Both the position numbers and the translations under genes were made by a program. From the NCBI RefSeq assembly GCF_003555545.1, contig NZ_CP032157.1, positions 4,344,546 to 4,408,545 of the forward strand: a DNA stretch of 64,000 nucleotides, in the 5' to 3' direction. The notes below the pieces were generated by a model. The model saw only the letters and a list, made by a program, of their open reading frames with translations. It did not search any database and had not been told where the DNA came from. This document shows, in pieces, positions 18,465-25,355 of this stretch. The first letter of the stretch is position 1. Every line of letters begins with the position of its first letter. The DNA comes from Paraflavitalea soli (lineage in GTDB: Bacteria; Bacteroidota; Bacteroidia; Chitinophagales; Chitinophagaceae).

Positions 18465-18658
18465 TACGAAAATAATGAATAGATAAATTTAAGGCCTGAT
18501 TGAGCAGCAAGGTCCATTACCCATACAATGGCAGTGATCAGTAGAGTAGCTACCAGCACAATCATGGTTGATTGTTGCAGTTGCGCCCAGGTAGGCCAGG
18601 TGACTTTCTCTACCAACTCCTTGTAAGACTCCTGGAAGTAGGTCGTTACTTTGTTCAT
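18464..18658 (-). CDS. secE: Preprotein translocase subunit SecE
   Basis: The 64-residue protein has the short single-helix SecE form: N-terminal amphipathic part (YFQESYKELVEKVTWPTWAQ, with the conserved VTWPT) and one membrane helix (STMIVLVATLLITAIVWVMD). It clamps SecY in the Sec translocon. It lies between tRNA-Trp and nusG, the common bacterial arrangement. Confidence 0.96.
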   Translation of the reverse strand: MNKVTTYFQESYKELVEKVTWPTWAQLQQSTMIVLVATLLITAIVWVMDLAAQSGLKFIYSLFS

Positions 18659-18753
18659 ATAATAAATTTGATAATCTGAAGATATGTTAATTTAAAAATT
18701 GAAAGCACTGACTATTTTCAAATTCTCAAATTAAGTCATTTTCAAATTATATA

Positions 18754-18826
18754 GCACGGGCACTAGGATTCGAACCCAGATCAAAGGTTTTGGAGACCCG
18801 TATGCTACCGTTGCACCATGCCCGTG
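18754..18826 (-). tRNA. tRNA-Trp (anticodon CCA)
   Basis: The minus strand folds as a tRNA with acceptor CACGGGC/GCCCGTG, D arm GGTGCAACGGTAGCA, anticodon loop CTCCAAA (anticodon CCA), and T arm CTGGGTTCGAATCCTAG. The 3' CCA is not encoded. It sits between tuf and secE, as in many bacteria. Confidence 0.95.
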
Positions 18827-18901
18827 TGTAAAATTACCCGTCTCTATAATGCTATGATCAAAAGAGTATTACGGGCTATGCAAAGAACTTCCTTTTTAGA
18901 A

Positions 18902-18935
18902 CAAAGTACCTGAACCATAAGGTTCAGGTACTTTG
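18902..18935 (-). terminator. 15-bp perfect hairpin between tuf and tRNA-Trp
   Basis: CAAAGTACCTGAACC (18902-18916) and its exact complement (18921-18935) flank an ATAA loop, 53 bases past the tuf stop. There is only a weak T-tract on the minus strand. It may be a partial terminator that lowers transcription of secE-nusG relative to tuf, or a processing site. Confidence 0.65.
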
Positions 18936-18988
18936 CAAATATACGTCTAAGCTTTCATACTCAACCCCTGAAAGGGGAAAAGCAGGGC

Positions 18989-20176
18989 TTATTTTACGAT
19001 TTCAGTAACCTGACCGGCACCTACTGTACGACCACCTTCGCGGATGGCGAATTTCAGACCCTTTTCCATCGCGATGGGTTGGATCAGTTTTACAGACAGT
19101 GAAGTGTTATCACCAGGCATTACCATTTCAGTACCAGCAGGTAATTCAACCTCACCGGTTACGTCGGTAGTACGGAAGTAGAACTGAGGACGGTATTTGT
19201 TGAAGAATGGAGTGTGACGGCCACCTTCTTCTTTGCTCAGTACGTAAACTTCGCCTTTGAATTCAGTGTGCGGAGTGATAGAACCTGGTTTTACCAGTAC
19301 CATTCCACGACGAACCTGTGTTTTTTCAATACCGCGCAACAGCAGACCTGCGTTGTCTCCGGCTTCACCGGAATCCAACAGTTTGCGGAACATTTCCACA
19401 CCTGTTACAGTAGAGTTCAGAGGAGCTTCCATCAGACCTACGATCTCAATAGCTTCACCTACTTTAATGCGACCGCGCTCGATACGACCGGTAGCAACAG
19501 TACCACGACCAGTGATAGAGAACACGTCTTCCACACTCATCAGGAACGGTTGGTCAACAGGACGGGGAGGCAGGGGAATGTAAGTATCAACAGCTTCCAT
19601 CAGCTCGTCGATAGCTTTTACCCATTTTTCTTCGCCAGCCAGAGCGCCGGTTGCAGAACCTTTTATAATAGGAGTGTTATCACCATCAAAACCATAGAAT
19701 GTCAACAGTTCACGAATTTCCATTTCAACCAGTTCGAGTAACTCGGGGTCATCAACCAGGTCAACTTTATTCATGAAAACCACCATGCGGGGAACACCTA
19801 CCTGACGAGCCAGCAGGATGTGTTCTTTTGTTTGAGGCATGGGACCATCTGTAGCAGCCACAACCAGGATAGCGCCGTCCATTTGGGCAGCACCGGTAAT
19901 CATATTCTTCACGTAGTCAGCGTGACCGGGACAGTCAACGTGTGCATAGTGACGATTAGCCGTTTGGTATTCCACGTGCGCCGTATTAATGGTAATACCC
20001 CTCTCCTTTTCTTCAGGAGCAGCATCAATTTCATCATATTTCTTCGCTTGCGCCATACCTCTTGAAGACAAGATAGTAGTGATAGCGGCTGTAAGGGTGG
20101 TTTTACCGTGGTCAATGTGGCCAATGGTACCTACGTTAACGTGAGGTTTATCCCTCTTAAAAGTCTCTTTTGACAT
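18989..20176 (-). CDS. tuf: Elongation factor Tu
   Basis: The 395-residue protein begins [20 protein letters not shown] and has all GTPase motifs: GHIDHGKT (G1), [20 protein letters not shown] (G3), NKVD (G4) and GSATGAL (G5), then domains 2 and 3 ending [15 protein letters not shown]. It brings aminoacyl-tRNA to the ribosome. It follows four tRNA genes in the order Thr-Tyr-Gly-Thr, the same as thrU-tyrU-glyT-thrT-tufB of E. coli. The 202-base gap between the last tRNA and tuf contains a CCTGCC/GGCAGG hairpin (20280-20298). Confidence 0.99.
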   Translation of the reverse strand: MSKETFKRDKPHVNVGTIGHIDHGKTTLTAAITTILSSRGMAQAKKYDEIDAAPEEKERGITINTAHVEYQTANRHYAHVDCPGHADYVKNMITGAAQMDGAILVVAATDGPMPQTKEHILLARQVGVPRMVVFMNKVDLVDDPELLELVEMEIRELLTFYGFDGDNTPIIKGSATGALAGEEKWVKAIDELMEAVDTYIPLPPRPVDQPFLMSVEDVFSITGRGTVATGRIERGRIKVGEAIEIVGLMEAPLNSTVTGVEMFRKLLDSGEAGDNAGLLLRGIEKTQVRRGMVLVKPGSITPHTEFKGEVYVLSKEEGGRHTPFFNKYRPQFYFRTTDVTGEVELPAGTEMVMPGDNTSLSVKLIQPIAMEKGLKFAIREGGRTVGAGQVTEIVK

Positions 20177-20378
20177 CGTTATCTGTTTTTAGTTGTGTGG
20201 TTTTACAATTTTTGTTTTTTATCATGTAGTCAGCAATTGCGGTATTACTACCAGTTGCTTCACACATTTCTACTTCTTTCCTGCCAAAACCGGGCAGGCC
20301 TCTCTTCACAAACCCGGATGAGCTTACCCTTGCGGATCAGGCACCATCCTGGTCATTCTTACAATTTTTAAAGAACTG

Positions 20379-20450
<72 letters not shown>

Positions 20451-20525
20451 CTTAGCCGGGACCACCTACGTACCTGTAAGGCAGTAAGCGTGAAAATCTG
20501 TCAACCGATTCTCTTTGCTGTCCTG

Positions 20526-20598
20526 AGCGGGAGACGAGGCTCGAACTCGCCACCTATAGCTTGGAAGGCTATCGCTCTACCAAATGAGCTACTCCCGC
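20526..20598 (-). tRNA. tRNA-Gly (anticodon TCC)
   Basis: The minus strand starts GCGGGAGTAGCTCATTTGGT; the anticodon stem-loop is ATAGC-CTTCCAA-GCTAT, giving TCC. T arm and acceptor (GCGGGAG/CTCCCGC) are intact. Confidence 0.96.
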
Positions 20599-20693
20599 AT
20601 TTATCCGCTTATAACACTGAGCGGAACATTCATTTTAAAGATCTCTCTAACCAAATTACCCGCCTTCGCATGAAGCTATGGCGGGCGTTGGAG

Positions 20694-20776
20694 TGGGCAG
20701 GAGAGGAGTCGAACCTCTGAAGTCGAAAGACAGCGGATTTACAGTCCGCCCCATTTGGCCACTCTGGAACCTGCCC
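20694..20776 (-). tRNA. tRNA-Tyr (anticodon GTA)
   Basis: The 83-base minus-strand gene has acceptor GGGCAGG/CCTGCCC, anticodon stem-loop GCGGA-CTGTAAA-TCCGC (anticodon GTA), and the long variable arm expected of bacterial tRNA-Tyr. Confidence 0.95.
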
Positions 20777-20785
20777 TTTAATTGG

Positions 20786-20858
20786 AGCCACTTGTCGGAA
20801 TCGAACCAACGACCTACTGATTACAAATCAGTTGCTCTACCAGCTGAGCTAAAGTGGC
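20786..20858 (-). tRNA. tRNA-Thr (anticodon TGT)
   Basis: The minus strand starts GCCACTTTAGCTCAGCTGGT; anticodon stem-loop ACTGA-TTTGTAA-TCAGT gives TGT. Acceptor GCCACTT/AAGTGGC is intact. Its first 26 bases are repeated exactly at the start of the two tRNA-like units upstream. Confidence 0.96.
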
Positions 20859-20942
20859 AAATTTCACTTTCTACACCTCAATCGAACCGGCGACCTTCCC
20901 GGCCCCCAGGTCGGGATGCTCTACCAGCTGAGCTAAAGTGGC
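20859..20942 (-). pseudogene. tRNA-like tandem unit A (degenerate, Pro-like loop)
   Basis: This 84-base unit begins on the minus strand with the same 26 bases as tRNA-Thr(TGT), then switches to a different body with a CCTGGGGG loop and AGGTCGCCGGTTCGATT T-arm start. Its T stem and acceptor 3' strand are not complementary to normal partners; only CACTTT pairs with AAAGTG near the end. The anticodon stem has one extra base and a mismatch compared with unit B. I read it as a chimeric, probably non-functional tRNA remnant. Confidence 0.65.
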
Positions 20943-21025
20943 AAATTTCACTTTCTACACCTCAATCGAACCGGCGACCTTCCCGACCCCAGGTCGGGAT
21001 GCTCTACCAGCTGAGCTAAAGTGGC
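20943..21025 (-). pseudogene. tRNA-like tandem unit B (degenerate, Pro-like loop)
   Basis: This 83-base unit is a near-identical tandem copy of 20859-20942. Here the anticodon arm is better formed (CCCGA-CCTGGGG-TCGGG), which would place TGG (Pro) at the anticodon but with C instead of T at position 33. As in unit A, the 5' 26 bases equal tRNA-Thr(TGT), and the 3' end after TTCGATT diverges from any tRNA. It would be transcribed first in the array. Confidence 0.65.
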
Positions 21026-21132
21026 AAATTTTAAATTAGACTATTGTTGAAAGCTGGTAAAAAATACTGACAGTCAACATAATAAAGAACTTCCCACACA
21101 CTTACCAGCACCCTGCTTATTTTTTGGGAAGG

Positions 21133-21161
21133 CAAAGGTAATCGAATTTGTTAAATACAAA
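21133..21161 (-). promoter_or_regulatory. Probable promoter of the tRNA-tuf operon
   Basis: On the minus strand TTTG (21158-21161) is followed after 17 bases by TACCTTTG (21133-21140), matching the -7 consensus TAnnTTTG. The spacing is slightly short. It lies about 110 bases before the first tRNA-like unit. Confidence 0.6.
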
Positions 21162-21577
21162 AACTTTGACTCCAATTTTTTTTGCTTGTTTTCAATCATT
21201 TGCACAATCCGGTACGCATCATTACAAACAAACCGGCTAAAACTTCCGGCTAGCTGCTGTTTTCGGGCGCAAGATATTGTTTTTATAATTCCGGAAAAGT
21301 GTAAATCGAAAAAGAAGGAAGATAAAATCAAACAGATGGAGTTTTTTGGTGATGCGAAGGGCATTTAAAGCGGCCCCTGGAAACGCCGGCAGGAGATATT
21401 CAAACGGTGGAGCAGGCTACCTGAGTAGGGCTAGCCTAAGCTTGTGTAGGGGACTGCCATGGGCATGGGTCTCTATAAAGTCTCTATAAGGTCTCTATAT
21501 CGTCTCTGTAATGTCTCTGGAAAGGTTCCCGGGGTGGAAAGATGTTGAAAGCGGAAGTGCGGGGTATGCAATAAAAA
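21162..21577. other. Intergenic region between hpf and the tRNA array
   Basis: Apart from an 11-bp tandem repeat (21469-21523) I see no gene or RNA. Open frames of 60-96 codons occur on both strands but lack recognisable features. Confidence 0.5.
21469..21523. repeat. 11-bp tandem repeat, five copies
   Basis: Five units of exactly 11 bases follow each other: GTCTCTATAAA, GTCTCTATAAG, GTCTCTATATC, GTCTCTGTAAT, GTCTCTGGAAA. The first six bases GTCTCT are constant and decay appears in the last five. The period is close to one helical turn. Confidence 0.9.
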
Positions 21578-21604
21578 AAGCTGCCCCCATCCAGGGGGCA
21601 GCTT
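21571..21604 (-). terminator. Intrinsic terminator after hpf
   Basis: A perfect 11-bp stem (AAGCTGCCCCC at 21578-21588, complement at 21594-21604) with loop ATCCA is followed on the minus strand by a run of seven T. It lies ten bases past the hpf stop. Confidence 0.92.
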
Positions 21605-21614
21605 CAATCTTTTT

Positions 21615-21914
21615 TTAAGCTGCTTGCTTTTCTTTTTTTCGCTTAACCTGGTTTACCAGGGATTCCAGTGCGTTGTCAAATGATTCTTCGAATGATTTGG
21701 AAGAGGATTTTACAAAGAACTGGTATCGGGGTATCTGTACGCGTATTTCTGCGATCTTATCCTTGATGTTGTGAACTACATTATCCAACTTGAGGTACAC
21801 ATCTACCTTGATAATGCGGTCATGAAAAGTGTTGAGTTTTTGAAGTTTTTTGTTAACGTAATCTACCAGTTTTACATCAGCTGTAAAACGCACGGTCTGA
21901 ATGTTGACGTTCAT
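21615..21914 (-). CDS. hpf: Ribosome hibernation promoting factor, short form (HPF/RaiA family)
   Basis: The 99-residue protein begins MNVNIQTVRFTADVKLVDYV and has the S30AE/HPF fold pattern: beta strand, helix (VDYVNKKLQKLNTF), strands VDVYLKL and AEIRVQIP, and a C-terminal helix with a basic tail. It inactivates or dimerises ribosomes in stationary phase. It follows the Xer gene by 296 bases with no gene between; a shared transcript is possible. Confidence 0.93.
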   Translation of the reverse strand: MNVNIQTVRFTADVKLVDYVNKKLQKLNTFHDRIIKVDVYLKLDNVVHNIKDKIAEIRVQIPRYQFFVKSSSKSFEESFDNALESLVNQVKRKKEKQAA

Positions 21915-22210
21915 ACAATCGCATTTTAACTGTGAACAATAAATAAAGATCTTGAGGAGTAATATTGCTACATAGGCGAGCGCTTTTAGAACTCTATGAA
22001 GTTAATACAGCATATATTTCTTTCCAAATTAAATTTGTCAATTTGAGCGCGTAAACCTTTAACGTGTTACATCATTAAATTGTTATCCTGTTGCGGATAT
22101 AAATTCATGTGTACCATTGCCAAAACAAGCACTGATTCCTGGTGTTCGACAGCTCCGGAACATTAACAAACCCAAAGGTTTTACCCAATGAAAACGGGGT
22201 CGTTATTCTT

Positions 22211-23119
22211 TTACGCTTTGGGGTGTGCCTTTTTGTAGATATCCTTCAGTTTCTCTATGGTATTGTGGGTATATATCTGTGTAGCAGCCAGGCTGGCATG
22301 GCCCAATAATTCTTTAACAGCATTGAGGTCGGCGCCATTGTTCATTAAATGGGTAGCAAAGGTGTGACGCAGTACATGCGGGCTTTTTTTATCGATGGTG
22401 GTCACTGCATTCAACCATTCCCTGACAGAAAGGTAGACCGCTTTGGCATATAGCTTTTTGCCCTTATCATTGACCAGGAGGTAGGTAGTATCCGGCGCTT
22501 CCAATTGGGCTCTTTTTTGCCTCATATAGTGTTGCAAGGCAGCTATCAGTTCCCCTCCTACGGGTACCAGGCGTTCCTTATTGCCTTTTCCAAGTATTTT
22601 AAGGGTATTTCCTGCTGCATTTACCTGGTTTTCTTTAAGATTCACCAGCTCAGACAAGCGCATGCCGGTATGGTAAAAAACAGATAACAGGAGCTTATCG
22701 GTATGGCCCTTCCAGGTATCGGGAAACGCTACCTTGTTCAATAGGTTGCCCATATCCTGCTGTTCCACATATTGGGGTAGCCGTTTACTGACCTTTGGGG
22801 CTGTAACAGCGCTCATGGGAGTCTTTTCCAGATTGCCCCTTCGGAGGTGGTATTTGAAGAAGGATTTGAGGGAGGATATCTTGCGATTGATGGTTTTGGC
22901 CGATTTTTTCTCCTCTTTCAGGTTGGCCAGCCAACTTCTGATCAGGGAGGCGGAAATATCGGAGAGGGCCGGGTTCTCCATTCCGAATACATTGACCAGG
23001 TAAATCGTAAATTCTTCCAGGTCATCTTTGTAGGCTAACAAAGTGTGGGGAGAATACCTTTTCTCAAATTGGAGGTACTCTAAAAAAGGTTGAATAGCGG
23101 AATGGGTGGGTGCGATCAT
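22211..23119 (-). CDS. Tyrosine recombinase XerC/XerD
   Basis: Translated from ATG at 23119, the 302-residue protein has an N-terminal SAM-like DNA-binding domain (FLEYLQFEKRYSPHTLLAY) and the catalytic domain with Arg-154 (HTGMRLSEL), Lys-178, His-248 and Arg-251 (HVLRHTFATHL), His-274 (LLGHASLAATQIYTH) and nucleophile Tyr-283. All six catalytic residues are present, so it should be active in chromosome dimer resolution at dif. The frame extends 13 codons upstream but that part is hydrophobic and not conserved. It lies between rpsU and hpf, a housekeeping position, which argues against a mobile-element integrase. Whether it is XerC or XerD cannot be told here. Confidence 0.93.
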   Translation of the reverse strand: MIAPTHSAIQPFLEYLQFEKRYSPHTLLAYKDDLEEFTIYLVNVFGMENPALSDISASLIRSWLANLKEEKKSAKTINRKISSLKSFFKYHLRRGNLEKTPMSAVTAPKVSKRLPQYVEQQDMGNLLNKVAFPDTWKGHTDKLLLSVFYHTGMRLSELVNLKENQVNAAGNTLKILGKGNKERLVPVGGELIAALQHYMRQKRAQLEAPDTTYLLVNDKGKKLYAKAVYLSVREWLNAVTTIDKKSPHVLRHTFATHLMNNGADLNAVKELLGHASLAATQIYTHNTIEKLKDIYKKAHPKA

Positions 23120-23146
23120 AATACGCCCGGATACAAGTATAAAGTA

Positions 23147-23181
23147 GAATAGCCACAAAGTTAAGAACTTTGCAGCTATTC
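23147..23181 (-). terminator. Interrupted hairpin after rpsU
   Basis: GAATAGC (23147-23153) pairs with GCTATTC (23175-23181), and the inner AAAGTT (23157-23162) pairs with AACTTT (23166-23171). It lies just past rpsU and before the Xer gene and may partly stop transcription. Confidence 0.5.
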
Positions 23182-23206
23182 CAATATGCTATTCAGAATG
23201 AATGAA

Positions 23207-23404
23207 TTATCCTTCGATCTGACCGCTGGCTATTTTTTGCTTATAGACAGCCTTCAATACTTTGGTCCGATGTTTTACGGACGGTTTCGTATAAGATTGA
23301 CGCTCTCTCAGTTGCAACAGGATCTTTGCTTTTTCAAATTTCTTCTTGTACTTCTTGAGCGCTTTGTCAATATTTTCGCAATCTTTTGAATCGATAATCA
23401 GCAT
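23207..23404 (-). CDS. rpsU: 30S ribosomal protein S21 (bS21)
   Basis: The 65-residue protein starts MLIIDSKDCENIDKALKKYK and has the bS21 pattern (KKKFEKAKILLQLRERQSYTKPSVK). In Bacteroidota bS21 helps hide the anti-Shine-Dalgarno tail of 16S rRNA, and its own mRNA is known to have a strong Shine-Dalgarno sequence that supports autoregulation. That signature is present here at 23413-23422, together with a consensus promoter at 23440-23470. Confidence 0.97.
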   Translation of the reverse strand: MLIIDSKDCENIDKALKKYKKKFEKAKILLQLRERQSYTKPSVKHRTKVLKAVYKQKIASGQIEG

Positions 23405-23412
23405 AGTTATAT

Positions 23413-23422
23413 ACCTCCTTTA
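23413..23422 (-). promoter_or_regulatory. rpsU: Strong Shine-Dalgarno sequence of rpsU
   Basis: On the minus strand TAAAGGAGGT precedes the rpsU ATG by eight bases, matching the anti-SD core over AGGAGGT. Most other genes in this window lack such a site, so this is a specific feature of rpsU, in line with the proposed bS21 feedback loop. Confidence 0.85.
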
Positions 23423-23439
23423 AAATGCTTTTGGGCCTG

Positions 23440-23470
23440 CAAAGATAACAGAAAATCTGAAATAGAACAA
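23440..23470 (-). promoter_or_regulatory. rpsU promoter
   Basis: On the minus strand TTG (23468-23470) and TATCTTTG (23440-23447) are separated by 20 bases, an exact Bacteroidota -7 box followed by C. The predicted leader is about 30 bases. Confidence 0.8.
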
Positions 23471-23500
23471 CATTTGCCAACAAAAACCGATTTTTGCTGC

Positions 23501-24109
23501 ATGTTTACAGGTATTATTGAGGCCACGGGCCGGATAGAAGCAGTTTCAACAGCGGGCACCAACCGTATATTGTGGCTCTCCTCCCCTATTACCGGGGAAC
23601 TTAAAATTGATCAAAGCATTGCCCACAGCGGGGTTTGTCTTACGGTGGAAGAGATCAAAAACGACCATTACCGCGTTACAGCCATTGCAGAAACCCTGAA
23701 AAAGACCAATTTAGATAGCTGGAAAACCGGCGACCTGGTGAACCTGGAACGGTGTTTATCTTACCAGGGACGGCTGGATGGGCATATTGTGCAAGGACAT
23801 GTGGATGCCACGGCTGAATGTATTGATAAAAAAGACCGGGATGGAAGCTGGGAATTCAGGTTTCGGTTTCCTGCAGCATTTGCAGCGCTGGTGATAGAAA
23901 AGGGTTCTATCAGCCTGAATGGGATCAGTCTTACGATCTTCAACGTTACCCGGGATGAATTTTCGGTAGGCATTATTCCCTATACTTTCGAGCATACGGA
24001 TATCCAGCATGTTGTTCCGGGAAGCCGGGTAAACCTCGAATTTGATATGGTTGGAAAATATGTGATCCGTCACCTCTCCCTTCAGGGTGCAGTTACGGCT
24101 TCCCACTGA
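23501..24109 (+). CDS. ribE: Riboflavin synthase alpha chain
   Basis: The 202-residue product begins MFTGIIEATGRIEAVS, the universal start of the family, which fixes the start at 23501 although the frame continues nine codons upstream. It has two lumazine-binding repeats: SIAHSGVCLTVEEI with LEDL-type linker, and HIVQGHVDATAECIDK with GSISLNGISLTI. It converts two 6,7-dimethyl-8-ribityllumazine molecules into riboflavin. Its last 17 bases overlap the convergent SGNH gene. No FMN riboswitch is visible upstream. Confidence 0.97.
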   Translation: MFTGIIEATGRIEAVSTAGTNRILWLSSPITGELKIDQSIAHSGVCLTVEEIKNDHYRVTAIAETLKKTNLDSWKTGDLVNLERCLSYQGRLDGHIVQGHVDATAECIDKKDRDGSWEFRFRFPAAFAALVIEKGSISLNGISLTIFNVTRDEFSVGIIPYTFEHTDIQHVVPGSRVNLEFDMVGKYVIRHLSLQGAVTASH

Positions 24110-25328
24110 TCATTTGCCATAGGCCGTCAGCCACCTTTTTATGACCGGAAGCTCTTATATGCAGATCTAATTCGTAATAATCATCCGGCTGCAGGATTCC
24201 TGCCATATTTAGAACCAGCAAATTACCTGCAAAACGGTCCTTATAAGGAGCTTGGGACGCCAACCTGGTCACTTGTTCTAAGAAGTGGTTGTTCAGACGG
24301 TCATAACTATCCAGCACGGTTACTATGACCTTTGTTTTGGAGAAATTTATCCGGGAAGTGTTGTACAGTATGTCAACAAAGGCTGCAGCATGCTGCACCT
24401 CATCACCGAAAGGACTTTCTCTTTCAAATAACAAAGGAAAGACAGGAGCTATGCCATTGATCTTTTTCTTTACTAAAGACTGGCTTATCAGCAAACTATA
24501 TTTACCCGGAAAATAGTGCCTTTGTATTTGTTGCCCGGCAACCACAGAGTCATAATAAGCTTTGCCAGAAACAGGCAGCACATAATGGTTGCCAATATAT
24601 GCCTGGTTTTCTCCAATATCATTGCTACAGTATTGGATGACCAGGTATTTCAGGGCGCTTGTATCCAATTGCCCCAGTTGAGCCATTTCCCGGGCCGTTC
24701 CATAAGAAGAAACTCCGCCATTGAGTGTTTTCATACCACTCAATTGCTCCAACTGTTGTGCAAAAGTTTCCTGTTGACCAACACCCCATCCCATTGCATA
24801 AGAATCTCCCAAACAGATGATGCCCGGCGACTGTAAGGAATTTTCATCGTCCCGCACACCTTTGCTGTTAATGGAATAAGCATTGCTGAACTCACAATTA
24901 AAATAGCGGAAATGTGCACCTGGCTTTAACGTATAAAATAACTCTGTACTATAGGCAGCGGCTTTAGGTTCAAACTGCGGAAGGGGGCAATTGTAATAAT
25001 CATAGTAATAAGCGAAAGACCATTTAAGAAAGGAAGGGATATGCCGGGGATTTCGCAGCAGATAAGCAGTACATAATTCCATCAGCACCAACAGGCCAAG
25101 GGTAACTGCCAAGGGCATTATCCATCTTTTCCGACCCTGGTATTTCCTGAACAGGATCGAAAAAAGGAGGAAGAGAAAGAACATGATGATGCACAAGAAC
25201 TGGAGGCAAATAAGAATAGTTGCCCAGAAATAGCTGCTGATGTAATGTTGCCGTACAATGATAGTTTTTAGCACCTCCAGAAAAAGGCACCCTACTATCA
25301 GATAAAGAAATACTCTTACCCATTTCAT
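24093..25328 (-). CDS. Membrane-anchored SGNH/GDSL hydrolase (carbamoyltransferase cluster)
   Basis: The 411-residue protein has three N-terminal membrane helices (about residues 5-23, 30-60 and 71-92) and an SGNH-type domain outside: block I ICLGDSYAMGWGV (nucleophile Ser), block II NGGVSSYGTAREM, block III YCSNDIGEN, and the C-terminal DLHIRASGH catalytic Asp-His. SGNH proteins in surface polysaccharide systems are O-acyl esterases or O-acyltransferases. It is the last gene of the cluster that begins with the carbamoyltransferase at 30487, and overlaps ribE by 17 bases tail to tail. The substrate is not known. Confidence 0.82.
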   Translation of the reverse strand: MKWVRVFLYLIVGCLFLEVLKTIIVRQHYISSYFWATILICLQFLCIIMFFLFLLFSILFRKYQGRKRWIMPLAVTLGLLVLMELCTAYLLRNPRHIPSFLKWSFAYYYDYYNCPLPQFEPKAAAYSTELFYTLKPGAHFRYFNCEFSNAYSINSKGVRDDENSLQSPGIICLGDSYAMGWGVGQQETFAQQLEQLSGMKTLNGGVSSYGTAREMAQLGQLDTSALKYLVIQYCSNDIGENQAYIGNHYVLPVSGKAYYDSVVAGQQIQRHYFPGKYSLLISQSLVKKKINGIAPVFPLLFERESPFGDEVQHAAAFVDILYNTSRINFSKTKVIVTVLDSYDRLNNHFLEQVTRLASQAPYKDRFAGNLLVLNMAGILQPDDYYELDLHIRASGHKKVADGLWQMISGKP

Positions 25329-25355
25329 AGCTGTTCTTCCTTGTTTGAATACAAA

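Noticed and set aside
20678-21019. 113-codon plus-strand frame over the tRNA array with internal repeats
   Set aside because: It crosses intact tRNA genes; the repeated peptide comes from the tandem tRNA-like units.
21074-21364. 96-codon frame between hpf and the tRNA array
   Set aside because: It covers the probable promoter at 21133-21161 and has no recognisable features.
21469-21523. CRISPR array
   Set aside because: Units are 11 bases with no spacers and no cas genes nearby.
22211-23119. Xer gene as an integrase of a mobile element, with the tRNA repeats as attachment sites
   Set aside because: The gene sits in a housekeeping context (rpsU, hpf), no phage or cargo genes are present, and the tRNA-like units are tandem copies rather than flanking att sites.
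23482-23496. AAAAACCGATTTTTGC before ribE as a fourth copy of the glycan-locus element
   Set aside because: Only the inner part matches, it lacks the flanking CTA and CAAAA, and ribE has no link to glycan use; probably chance in A/T-rich DNA.
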